The translations under genes were made by a program, and so were the position numbers. A stretch of 10,405 nt of DNA from positions 1-10,405 of the forward strand of contig CAMPHP010000056.1 in assembly GCA_946885925.1 (NCBI GenBank). Reading direction: 5' to 3'. Source of the stretch: an uncultured Litorilinea sp. GTDB lineage: Bacteria > Chloroflexota > Anaerolineae > Caldilineales > Caldilineaceae. The stretch's first letter is position 1. Each line of letters opens with the position of its first letter. Below the pieces are notes generated by a model that was given only the letters and a program-made list of their open reading frames with translations, ran no database searches and had not been told where the DNA came from. This document shows positions 1-5,845 of the stretch, one piece after another.

Positions 1-163
1 GTTGGGACAAGTGCCTGGGGTTGATGGTGTGTTGGTGGCAACCGGGCACGGGCCGACTGGCTTGCAACTTGGCCCCTATAGCGGCAAATTGATGGCGGAT
101 ATGGCGTTGGGACAAACGCCCCTTGTGGATTTAACACCCTTTAGCATCGCGCGATTTGGATGA
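1..163 (+). CDS. C-terminal fragment of a DAO-family FAD-dependent oxidoreductase (glycine/D-amino-acid oxidase-like)
   Basis: Only the last 53 codons are in the window, read in the frame starting at base 2 and ending at TGA 161-163. The peptide contains GVDGVLVATGHGPTGLQLGP followed by YSG and ends in SIARFG. The pattern 'DG-ATGHG-G-LGPYSG' followed by a short helix is the conserved C-terminal FAD-binding strand and loop of the DAO/DadA/glycine-oxidase fold, where the glycine-rich turn contacts the flavin. Such enzymes oxidise amines or D-amino acids with FAD, but the substrate-binding part is off-window, so substrate and exact family cannot be assigned. The gene converges on the aldo/keto reductase at 238-1206. 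It may belong to an operon extending to the left. It could also be a sarcosine-oxidase-like or hydroxyglutarate-oxidase-like member of the same fold. Confidence 0.8.
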   Translation, partial: LGQVPGVDGVLVATGHGPTGLQLGPYSGKLMADMALGQTPLVDLTPFSIARFG

Positions 164-171
164 GGATGATC

Positions 172-216
172 GCTCTTCCCGGTAGTTCTCCCTAGTTTTT
201 TCCTGCCGGGAAGAGC
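172..216. terminator. Inverted repeat between convergent genes, possible bidirectional terminator
   Basis: GCTCTTCCCGG at 172-182 is perfectly complementary to CCGGGAAGAGC at 206-216. This gives an 11-bp GC-rich stem with a 23-nt loop. It starts 8 bases after the stop of the FAD oxidoreductase and lies 21 bases beyond the stop of the converging aldo/keto reductase, where a shared terminator is expected. No U-tract follows the stem on either strand (the only T-run is inside the loop), so intrinsic termination is uncertain. It may instead protect 3' ends. Confidence 0.45.
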
Positions 217-237
217 TTGATAACGATGGGGTGATGC

Positions 238-1206
238 CTAGCGGTGGACACCTTCCTCCCAATGGACGACGAGCGGATCGAGTTCTGCCCAAAATGATTC
301 GGGAATGGGGAAGATGGCTGCTTGTGCATTTTCAACAGCCTCCTGGGGAAAGCGCGCGCCGGGTATGGTGGCGGCGATTTGGGGATGGCGCACGCACCAT
401 TGTAGTGAGGCGGCAACAAGTGGAATGTTATGGGCTTGGCAGAGTGCTTGGATCTTGCCCACATGCTCCTGACATTCCTGGCTGTAGTTGCGGTCAAAGT
501 AATAGGCTCCAGGGATGGGGCCGGTCGCGAGTAGACCGCGTTCCAAGGGTGTGGCAATCACCAGTCCCACATTGTGTTTAACCGCTGCCGGTAAGATTCG
601 CTCTGCGGCGAGCAGATTGAGCAGGCTCCAGGCACGCGGCACCACGGCAGCATCAAATTCTCCACTCTCAATATAGGGTGTATTGGTCTTGGGGTCATCG
701 GCAGCTGTGCCAATGTACTCTACAATGCCTTGATCTTGTAATGAACGCAGCGCCGCTAGCGCACCCTGTTTGCCCATGATCGTTTCCCAGGGCACGCCCA
801 TTGCATCATGAATATAGACGACTTTAAAGCGGTCAAGTCCCAGACGCCGTTGGCTGGCCTCAATGCTACGCAGGATGCCATCATAGGAAAAGTCATACCC
901 TTGCAAGGTACGACCGACTTTGGTGGTGACCGTGACTTTGGCGGCGAGGTCGGGACGCGCAGCCAGGGCGCGACCGATGATCGTTTCACTTCGTCCACCG
1001 CCATAGAGCGCCGCGGTGTCGATGAGGGTACAGCCTGCTTCGATGCCAGCGTGAATGGTTTGAATGCCCAGTTCTTCGTCCAGGTTCGCGACTAACTCCT
1101 CATAGCCGCTTGCCTGGGGGTTCAGGTTGGACATGCCAAGAAAGGCAGTCCCGATCCCTACAATCGAGATGGGCAGCCCGGTGCGTCCGAGAGTTTTTGT
1201 CTGCAT
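238..1206 (-). CDS. Aldo/keto reductase, sugar-dehydrogenase-like (AKR-1)
   Basis: Predicted 322-residue cytosolic NAD(P)-dependent oxidoreductase with the TIM-barrel aldo/keto reductase fold. The N-terminus QTKTLGRTGLPISIVGIGT is the usual first-strand motif. The catalytic tetrad is visible: Asp63 and Tyr68 in LIDTAALYGGGRSE, Lys96 in TVTTKVGR and His133 in VVYIHDAM. A C-terminal IPGARFPQEAVENAQAA stretch fits the cofactor-phosphate-binding region. The 'DTA-LYGGGRSE' form resembles D-threo-aldose 1-dehydrogenase, L-fucose dehydrogenase and pyridoxal 4-dehydrogenase-type members, so sugar oxidation is plausible but the substrate is inferred. The ATG at 1204-1206 is preferred because GGGAGGA sits about 4 bases upstream of it. 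An in-frame ATG at 1225-1227 would add seven residues but lacks such a site. The gene is monocistronic as far as the window shows, convergent with the FAD oxidoreductase and divergent from the secreted protein at 1828. Confidence 0.9.
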   Translation of the reverse strand: MQTKTLGRTGLPISIVGIGTAFLGMSNLNPQASGYEELVANLDEELGIQTIHAGIEAGCTLIDTAALYGGGRSETIIGRALAARPDLAAKVTVTTKVGRTLQGYDFSYDGILRSIEASQRRLGLDRFKVVYIHDAMGVPWETIMGKQGALAALRSLQDQGIVEYIGTAADDPKTNTPYIESGEFDAAVVPRAWSLLNLLAAERILPAAVKHNVGLVIATPLERGLLATGPIPGAYYFDRNYSQECQEHVGKIQALCQAHNIPLVAASLQWCVRHPQIAATIPGARFPQEAVENAQAAIFPIPESFWAELDPLVVHWEEGVHR

Positions 1207-1378
1207 GCTTCCTCCCGCAGTATTCATTCATGGGAATAGATCTTCTCATGGGTAACATGTGGAATAGTACTATGTTGATTAGTACCGTGTGGATCAGTTT
1301 GGTAGATGCCGTGGTCTTGGGTGGGCCATGAGCACTAAATTACCTATATACAAAAGTACCATATTGAGGTAAGCTCTA

Positions 1379-1426
1379 TTCTAATCCAATAACGTCTAAT
1401 CAAATAGTGTCTAATCAAATAGTGTC
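1379..1426. repeat. 15-bp tandem repeat, about three copies
   Basis: GTCTAATCAAATAGT occurs as two perfect head-to-tail copies at 1394-1408 and 1409-1423, followed by a further GTC. A degenerate copy (11 of 15 bases matching) precedes them at 1379-1393. The array lies between divergent genes, about 400 bases upstream of the secreted-protein start. It could be a set of iterated protein-binding sites or a replication-slippage product; the sequence does not decide between these. Confidence 0.85.
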
Positions 1427-1491
1427 CTGTTCTCTACATCCCTTTTCGACACAACCTAACTCCCGGATTCTTGCTTGGAACGTTGCAGAAG

Positions 1492-1505
1492 CTACGCTAG
1501 CGTAG
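1492..1505. repeat. Perfect 14-bp palindrome CTACGCTAGCGTAG
   Basis: CTACGCTAGCGTAG reads the same on both strands. It is flanked by GAAG on the left and ACTTTC on the right, giving partial extension of the symmetry. The arms touch at the centre, so it is better suited to binding a dimeric protein than to forming an RNA hairpin. It could also be a dispersed repetitive element of the genome, which one window cannot show. Confidence 0.7.
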
Positions 1506-1517
1506 ACTTTCGCGTCA

Positions 1518-1555
1518 AGATGATGACCACCATCATCTCTGGTTCATCTCTGGTA
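1518..1555. repeat. Small hairpin overlapping an 11-bp tandem duplication
   Basis: AGATGATG (1518-1525) and CATCATCT (1531-1538) form a perfect 8-bp stem with a 5-nt ACCAC loop. Overlapping its right arm, CATCTCTGGTT (1534-1544) is repeated directly as CATCTCTGGTA (1545-1555). The hairpin lies about 290 bases upstream of the secreted-protein start codon and could be in its 5' untranslated leader if transcription begins that far upstream. No function is assigned. Confidence 0.6.
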
Positions 1556-1827
1556 TTGCCCAGACTGCTGCATTCTCTCTCCTCTTCGTGAACACGTTCG
1601 GCCTCATGCTATTTGGCGATATTCGACAGTCGGCTGTCTTTGGTAGTTCGTGGTCTGGTTTGGGTTAGATGTTTCGCCGCTATGGCCGCATCGTCTGCAA
1701 CCAGAATGCGGTTGTAGAAGCGGCTGTGTGCCAAGTCCAGCAAACGATTGGTCGTCCGATTTGCCGAGCCCTACCTAATGCTTTCTGCTCTCGCGCAAAG
1801 TACTCGAACAAAGTAAAGGAGCGAATA

Positions 1828-3858
1828 ATGCCAATCAAATCTTTCGGTAAGGCCATTGCTCTGTTCCTCGCGCTGGCGCTGTTGCTCACTTCGTTCGGAC
1901 TTGTGGAACGAACATATGCTACAGCAAATCTCAGCGAGCCTAGCCCCGCTGCTGTGACGTCGCTCGGTAGTATTCCAGATGGCTTTGAAAGCAGCCAACT
2001 TCAGGAAACAGGTGTGCTGACAGCCACAGATATGGTGACCGATACGACGGGCATTACTGACACGATGGGCGTCACTGACACGATGGGCGTCACTGGCACG
2101 GTGGATGTCACTGGCACGACGGGTGTTACCGATACCACAGGTGTTACCGGTACAGAAATTGCCACAGATACAGGAGTGCTGGCGGAGTCAGAGACATTGA
2201 CCTCTAAGACCGCAGCGACCTTAATTGCTTCACAGCGGCTAGCAATACCAAGGGCGATGCGCAACGTGATTCCCCTGAACCCCCAGTTCGAAGTGAACAG
2301 CCGGCAGGCGATGCTTCGAGACCATCATCTCGCCAATGCGCCCATACCGAGAGCCCCATTGGAGGAGGATCTAGAGGCTCAGGCCATTGACAAGGGACCG
2401 GCTACGACTGTGCTGCCGCTTCAGGTTGGCGAGATTGGGGCCGACAGCCCAGTGGTGATCGTTAGGAACCGGGGTCTGAACGACACGGAGAGCGGGGACA
2501 TCACCAGTACAGTCCTCGAACCAAGTGTGGCAGCCTCTCGAGATGGGGTGGTGCTGATTACAGCTAACTGGTTTGCTGCTATCTCGAAGGATGACGGGCA
2601 AACCTTTAGCTTTCTAAATCCAGCCCAGACCTTCCCAGAGACCGATGGGCACGATTTCTGCTGCGATCAGGTGGCGCTGTACGATCCATCCACCGATATC
2701 ATGTTTTGGTATCTCCAGTACATCCAGAATGGTAGCTCCAACAAGATCCGCCTGGCCTATGCCCAAGGCACAGACATCGCCAACGAGAACTGGAGCTATT
2801 ACGATTTTACGCCACAGAGTGTTGGCGGCTGGAACAACGAGTGGTTTGACTATCCTGACCTTGCTCTAAGCCGGGATCACCTCTATATCAGCACCAATTC
2901 TTTCACTACTGAGGGGACGCCTAGCACGGGGGATGATGGATTTGCACGGGCGGTTGTCATGCGTCTACCGCTAGCCCAGATCGCCGCCGATGAGCCGGTT
3001 AGCGTCGAATACTTTGACTCTCAAGAATCTTTTAGCTTCCGGCTCACCCAGGGCGCACAAGAAGTGATGTATTTTGGCTCTCACGACTTTGCCAGGTTTG
3101 GAACAGGCATTGAGGTTTATGCATGGCCGGAGGACAGCGACCAGATTAGCCTGAGGCGAATTCAGGTTGATCGGTGGAGCAATGATCCGCGGAACTCGTT
3201 GGGTCCCGATGGCACGGCGTGGCTGCGGCGTACTGACTTTCGCATGAGTGGGGCTTGGATTCAAGGCCAGGAGGTGGGATTTGCTTGGACTGCGGCCCAG
3301 GATCAGAACTTCTCGCAGCCCCATGTGCGTGTCGCTATTGTGGACATAAATGGTACTGGCAGTTCACCTGCCGCGCAGCCGCACATTTGGAGTGACAGCT
3401 ATGCCTTTGCCTATCCTTCTGCCGTTGCCAACAGTGCGGGTACACTGGGCATTTCTGTCGCCTATGGCGGCGGCGGGCTCAATGGTGTGAATCCGAGTCA
3501 TGCAGTAGGCGTGCTGAGCGAGACCGATACAGGCTATGCCTGGCGGCTCATTGCCACCGATAATGGTGACAACGGGCCAGCCGATGGGCGTTGGGGTGAT
3601 TACCTGTCGATTAGCCTCCACGGTCAGAATCCACAAGTCTGGGTAGCTAGTGGCCACACTTTGAATGGTGGCTCGCTCCCACGCGATGTGGTCCCTCGCG
3701 TTGTCTACTTCCAGGAGGTAGCGGAGGTAACTGAACCTTCTGAGCCACAGCAAACGCTGGCAGAACTACGGGTTGAGGTGGAGAAGCTTCGCGACCAGAT
3801 AGAACTGTTGCTCCAGAAGATCAGTGAGTTGGAGACGCTGCTCGGCGGAACAGAGTAA
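1828..3858 (+). CDS. Secreted BNR/Asp-box (sialidase-like) protein with Thr-rich hexapeptide repeat and C-terminal coiled coil
   Basis: Predicted 676-residue exported protein of unknown function. The start is ATG 1828 because AAAGGAG lies 6 bases upstream (1815-1821) and the protein then begins with a classic signal peptide: Lys4 and Lys8, a hydrophobic core at 9-25, and probable cleavage near 31-33 (ATA). The frame is open upstream to 1669, but that extension would bury the signal peptide. Residues 70-117 are about eight six-residue units of the type VTDTTG/VTDTMG, a likely flexible or O-glycosylated linker. Residues about 205-630 are beta-rich and resemble exo-sialidase/BNR beta-propellers; an Asp-box SKDDGQTF is at 253-260. 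The only cysteines form an adjacent pair, Cys278-Cys279, in HDFCCDQ. Residues 641-672 form a Leu/Ile heptad coiled coil. There is no LPXTG or C-terminal membrane anchor. I cannot identify a complete sialidase active site, so enzymatic activity is not claimed. The next gene downstream, also exported, is 264 bases away. Confidence 0.88.
   Translation: MPIKSFGKAIALFLALALLLTSFGLVERTYATANLSEPSPAAVTSLGSIPDGFESSQLQETGVLTATDMVTDTTGITDTMGVTDTMGVTGTVDVTGTTGVTDTTGVTGTEIATDTGVLAESETLTSKTAATLIASQRLAIPRAMRNVIPLNPQFEVNSRQAMLRDHHLANAPIPRAPLEEDLEAQAIDKGPATTVLPLQVGEIGADSPVVIVRNRGLNDTESGDITSTVLEPSVAASRDGVVLITANWFAAISKDDGQTFSFLNPAQTFPETDGHDFCCDQVALYDPSTDIMFWYLQYIQNGSSNKIRLAYAQGTDIANENWSYYDFTPQSVGGWNNEWFDYPDLALSRDHLYISTNSFTTEGTPSTGDDGFARAVVMRLPLAQIAADEPVSVEYFDSQESFSFRLTQGAQEVMYFGSHDFARFGTGIEVYAWPEDSDQISLRRIQVDRWSNDPRNSLGPDGTAWLRRTDFRMSGAWIQGQEVGFAWTAAQDQNFSQPHVRVAIVDINGTGSSPAAQPHIWSDSYAFAYPSAVANSAGTLGISVAYGGGGLNGVNPSHAVGVLSETDTGYAWRLIATDNGDNGPADGRWGDYLSISLHGQNPQVWVASGHTLNGGSLPRDVVPRVVYFQEVAEVTEPSEPQQTLAELRVEVEKLRDQIELLLQKISELETLLGGTE
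2035..2178 (+). repeat. 18-bp in-frame tandem repeat encoding VTDTTG-like hexapeptides
   Basis: Eight consecutive 18-base units encode VTDTTG, ITDTMG, VTDTMG, VTGTVD, VTGTTG, VTDTTG, VTGTEI and ATDTGV. The units at 2053-2088 are almost identical in DNA (one base differs within 16 of the 18 shared positions), while the outer units have diverged at synonymous and nonsynonymous sites. This fits an old array with recent internal duplication. The repeat unit is a multiple of three, so changes in copy number keep the frame. It lies between the signal peptide and the predicted propeller and probably acts as a spacer. Confidence 0.9.
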
Positions 3859-3912
3859 GAGCGATGAGCGTATCGCCTTGCTAGGTTGAACCAAGACCAC
3901 TCGTTTGCTGTT

Positions 3913-3962
3913 TAGATGCATCGCTTGCTGCACCCTTGCAGATATAACAAGCGGTGCATCTA
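3913..3962. other. Nested stem-loop downstream of the secreted protein gene
   Basis: AGATGCATCGCTTG (3914-3927) pairs with CAAGCGGTGCATCT (3948-3961) in 13 of 14 Watson-Crick positions, and the remaining position can be a G-U pair. T3913 and A3962 extend the stem. Inside it, CTGCA (3928-3932) and TGCAG (3937-3941) form a second 5-bp stem directly stacked on the first, leaving ATATAA as a one-sided bulge. The structure begins 55 bases after the stop at 3858. The following ATATATTTG is AT-rich but not a true U-tract. It could be a terminator, a 3'-end stabiliser or a structured regulatory RNA. Confidence 0.6.
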
Positions 3963-3992
3963 TATATTTGCGAGTATATCTTTACATGATAC

Positions 3993-4021
3993 TTGATCAC
4001 TCTTCGATGTTTGAATACAGT
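3993..4021 (+). promoter_or_regulatory. Candidate sigma-70-like promoter for the gene at 4123
   Basis: TTGATC (3993-3998) and TACAGT (4016-4021) are separated by 17 bases, and each matches four of six consensus positions. They lie in the AT-rich stretch about 100 bases upstream of the start codon. The following 15-bp duplication provides a second, similar set of boxes, TTGAAT (4036-4041) and TAAAGT (4059-4064), also 17 apart. This is motif matching only and either or neither may be used. Confidence 0.25.
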
Positions 4022-4040
4022 TGATTTGAATATAGTTGAA
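4011..4040. repeat. 15-bp tandem duplication upstream of the small exported protein
   Basis: TTGAATACAGTTGAT (4011-4025) is followed directly by TTGAATATAGTTGAA (4026-4040), with 13 of 15 positions identical. It lies 80-110 bases before ATG 4123, overlapping the candidate promoter. The unit carries -35-like TTGAAT and -10-like TACAGT/TATAGT strings, so the duplication may have multiplied promoter or operator elements. Confidence 0.75.
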
Positions 4041-4122
4041 TGGCTCAAACATCTGTGATAAAGTCGAATGAGCAGCAAAAAGATCTCGTTCTGCCGGAAG
4101 CGGTAGAGAGGAGAGAGCAAAG

Positions 4123-4704
4123 ATGCGACTTCTTCGAATCCTACCTGTCACTAGTTTGAGCATACTGGTGGGATTGACCTTTATGAGTTGTATGGCGATA
4201 ACAACACCAGTTCCGGAACCAGGTGGAGTTGACGATGTGAAAGCGCAAACCTTCAACACGCTAGACGCCTTGCAAGAGGCCGGGCAGCAGGGGGCTGACC
4301 CTGCGGAATTGCGATCCCTAGCTGCCACGCTCAGGCAGCAGCTTACGACCCTGTGCACTCCCTTTTCGGTGACAGAGAACCAGGGTGATATTCCGACGAC
4401 AACACTCTCTGCACAGACTGCTCCCGCCCCAATCGCGCCGCAGCCAGCTTTACCCAATCAAGAAATTACCGCAACTCGTTCTGCAGAGGAGTATGAAGAA
4501 GGGCTTGATGAGACTCACAGAGCCCCGGACCCAGCCGAGCTTCAGACCCGTCGCGCCAGCAGTGCAGCCGCTGCACAGTGTCTGCGCGCCATGGAATTGC
4601 TTGCTATGATTGACAACACGCTGAGTGCCGAGGACTTTGATCCGCTTACTCTTACCAATCTTGTGGCAGAACTCAAGACGGTTGTAGAGGAGATTCCGGG
4701 CTAG
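4123..4704 (+). CDS. Small exported, possibly lipoprotein, hypothetical protein
   Basis: Predicted 193-residue protein that I do not recognise. It starts MRLLRILPVTSLSILVGL, a typical basic-then-hydrophobic signal sequence, followed by TFMSC with Cys23. FMSC is a poor lipobox because Leu is missing at -3, so lipid anchoring is possible but not certain. The mature part is Ala/Gln/Glu/Pro-rich and predicted mostly helical. It has a low-complexity Pro/Ala segment at 99-112, a charged segment at 121-142, and an Ala-rich helix with Cys153 that could pair with Cys78. The start is supported by GGAG nine bases upstream. It follows the secreted BNR-like gene in the same direction but with its own likely promoter, and converges on the SIMPL gene across a 34-bp palindrome. 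Its role is probably structural or adhesive at the cell envelope, but no function can be assigned. Confidence 0.75.
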   Translation: MRLLRILPVTSLSILVGLTFMSCMAITTPVPEPGGVDDVKAQTFNTLDALQEAGQQGADPAELRSLAATLRQQLTTLCTPFSVTENQGDIPTTTLSAQTAPAPIAPQPALPNQEITATRSAEEYEEGLDETHRAPDPAELQTRRASSAAAAQCLRAMELLAMIDNTLSAEDFDPLTLTNLVAELKTVVEEIPG

Positions 4705-4742
4705 AATCCTGTTGGAGAGTAGCAAATCCGTATCAAGAATAG

Positions 4743-4776
4743 AAGAGGGGAACCAGCCTAGGCTGGTTCCCCTCTT
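4743..4776. terminator. Perfect 34-bp palindrome, bidirectional terminator candidate
   Basis: AAGAGGGGAACCAGCC followed by TA and its exact complement GGCTGGTTCCCCTCTT makes a perfect palindrome of 34 bases. As RNA it forms about a 15-bp stem with a CUAG tetraloop. It lies 38 bases after the + strand stop at 4704 and 34 bases beyond the minus-strand stop at 4811, between convergent genes. The AAGAGG/CCTCTT ends give U-rich tails only weakly (CTTCTATTCTT on the minus strand). It is very likely the shared terminator. Confidence 0.75.
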
Positions 4777-4810
4777 GTTGGAAAGTGTATTCGTGGATAA
4801 GGCTCGATGC

Positions 4811-5602
4811 TTATTCGGCGGTTGCCGCATCGAAGATGACCTGGAGTTGCATGACTAGGTCAAGTTGGCCTGGGGTGATGGGGGTGCCGCCGCCGCCAAA
4901 GGCACGAGCTTGTTCGGCAAAGTTACCGGCATAGTAACCACCACCTGCACCGATGACCTCGCTGATGCTGACTACTTCGCCCAGGGAAAGGCCCGCCAAC
5001 TCCGCTAATTCTCCTGCCTTGGCGCGAGCATCCTCAATGGCAGCAGCGCGTGCTTCGGACTCAGACTCACCTGGGTCTTCTACGGCAAACTCAACGCCAT
5101 AGATGTTGTTCGCACCCGCCTCAATGGCTGCATCCAAAATGGTGCCTACTGCATCCAATTCGCGGATGACAACCGACACATTGTTGCTGACACGGTAGCG
5201 CACATCGCCTTCAGCCAAGGGGCCTTCAGGACCAAAGCGTTCAGCAAAGACAGTAAAGCCAGAGGTTTGAATATCCTCTTCGGCAATACCCTGTTCGGTC
5301 AATGCCGCCAAGACTGCCTCTACCGTAGCGCGGTTCTCGTCACTTGCCTCTTTGACCGTGTTTCTTAGCGTTTCGACACCGATGGAGACACGAGCAATAT
5401 CTGGCTCAAGTGTAACCTTGCCCTCACCGACCACGGTAATCGTACCGGGAAATGCGGTTGCGGCCTGTGCAACTGGCTGTTGCTCTTGGGCCTGAACTGC
5501 GGGAACGCTCAACCAACCGGCGGCGCTACCAACAACGACACTACCCAGGATCAGGGCTGAGCTAAGAACAGGCACCACAAACTGCAATACTTGCTTCCTC
5601 AT
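4811..5602 (-). CDS. Exported SIMPL-domain (DUF541) protein
   Basis: Predicted 263-residue secreted or periplasm-like protein. A signal peptide covers residues 1-38 (basic RK, hydrophobic core, VQA cleavage site). The SIMPL/DUF541 domain then runs from about 53 to the end. It opens with TITVVGEGKVTLEPDIARVS, continues with YRVSNNVSVVIRELDAVG and EAGANNIYGVEFAVEDP, and ends with the EARAAAIEDARAKAGELAEL helix and LGEVVSISE strand, all hallmarks of the family. Family members (named for a mouse IRAK-interacting protein; bacterial examples include BP26 and YggE) are envelope proteins linked to stress or oligomeric channel-like assemblies; their biochemical role is poorly defined. ATG 5600-5602 is chosen because GGAAAGGA lies about nine bases upstream and the signal peptide then begins correctly; an ATG 33 bases further upstream has no good ribosome site. 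A Gly/Tyr-rich insert at 218-240 is probably a loop. Confidence 0.92.
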   Translation of the reverse strand: MRKQVLQFVVPVLSSALILGSVVVGSAAGWLSVPAVQAQEQQPVAQAATAFPGTITVVGEGKVTLEPDIARVSIGVETLRNTVKEASDENRATVEAVLAALTEQGIAEEDIQTSGFTVFAERFGPEGPLAEGDVRYRVSNNVSVVIRELDAVGTILDAAIEAGANNIYGVEFAVEDPGESESEARAAAIEDARAKAGELAELAGLSLGEVVSISEVIGAGGGYYAGNFAEQARAFGGGGTPITPGQLDLVMQLQVIFDAATAE

Positions 5603-5845
5603 TGGAAAAAATCCTTTCCTATCTTCTCCGTACATTGCCTACTTGTTGACTTGGAATTAGTGGGTTCTATCTTTTGCAGTCCCAACTGCGCTTATGACGG
5701 AAGGGCTACTTTGATTGTTCCACCAACATTGCACCGGAATAGAATTGGATCGTGAAGCGCCAGTATAATGCAGGTTATTCTTTGAAGTCGGTAACGAATG
5801 TGTCATTCTGCGTTCGGGTGCTCCCAGGACGCGGAATGATGGTCA
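5603..5845. other. Intergenic region between two minus-strand genes
   Basis: This gap holds the 3' hairpin of AKR-2 (5801-5841) and must contain the promoter of the SIMPL gene if that gene is not read through from AKR-2. A minus-strand TATACT (complement of 5762-5767) matches the -10 consensus in five of six positions, but no -35 box sits at a proper distance. A + strand TATAAT (5764-5769) overlaps it, also without a good -35. No gene is visible. Confidence 0.4.
5801..5841 (-). terminator. Hairpin at the 3' end of AKR-2
   Basis: TCATTCTGCGT (5803-5813) pairs with ACGCGGAATGA (5829-5839) over 11 bp with one G-U position, extended by wobble pairs at the base. Inside the loop GGG (5816-5818) can pair with CCC (5823-5825). 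It begins five bases downstream of the AKR-2 stop at 5846 on the minus strand. No U-run follows, so it may act as an attenuating or 3'-protecting hairpin rather than a full intrinsic terminator. Confidence 0.5.

Larger units (their letters stand above)
1207..1827. other. Long repeat-rich intergenic region without a supported gene
   Basis: About 620 bases separate two divergent genes. I see no convincing coding frame. The codons upstream of 1828 stay open back to 1669 but encode a stretch unlike any leader. The region contains TCATGGG twice (1228-1234, 1247-1253), a 10-bp palindrome ATAGTACTAT (1264-1273), AGTAC three times (1266-1270, 1281-1285, 1355-1359), the 15-bp tandem repeat at 1379-1426, a 14-bp palindrome (1492-1505), a hairpin (1518-1538), an 11-bp tandem duplication (1534-1555) and a small GACAG-TCGG-CTGTC hairpin (1625-1638). 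Promoters for both flanking genes must lie here, but no convincing -35/-10 pair stands out. Confidence 0.6.
3859..4122. other. Structured intergenic region between two exported-protein genes
   Basis: These 264 bases hold a weak GCGAT...ATCGC hairpin just after the stop (3861-3876), the large nested hairpin at 3913-3962, a 15-bp tandem duplication (4011-4040) and the Shine-Dalgarno of the next gene (GGAG at 4110-4113, nine bases before ATG 4123). AT content rises after 3960, as expected for a promoter region. No open frame here has a ribosome site or a recognisable product. Confidence 0.6.

Noticed and set aside
1669..1827. 53-codon N-terminal extension of the secreted protein
   Set aside because: The extension contains several cysteines and no leader features, has no ribosome site, and would place the signal peptide internally. 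ATG 1828 has AAAGGAG at the right distance.
2035..2178. Regular 18-bp repeats considered as a CRISPR-like array
   Set aside because: The units are directly adjacent without spacers, lie in frame within a signal-peptide protein and encode a hexapeptide pattern.
2001..2264. Antisense open frame rich in Val/Thr/Pro across the hexapeptide repeat
   Set aside because: It is the mirror of the repetitive sense codons, starts without a ribosome site and matches nothing.
1828..3858. Calling the protein a functional sialidase
   Set aside because: Only one clear Asp-box is visible and I cannot place the arginine triad or the Tyr/Glu catalytic pair, so only sialidase-like is supported.
5764..5769. + strand TATAAT as a promoter
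   Set aside because: No -35 box lies 15-19 bases upstream and no + strand gene follows; the next 1 kb on that strand is antisense to AKR-2.
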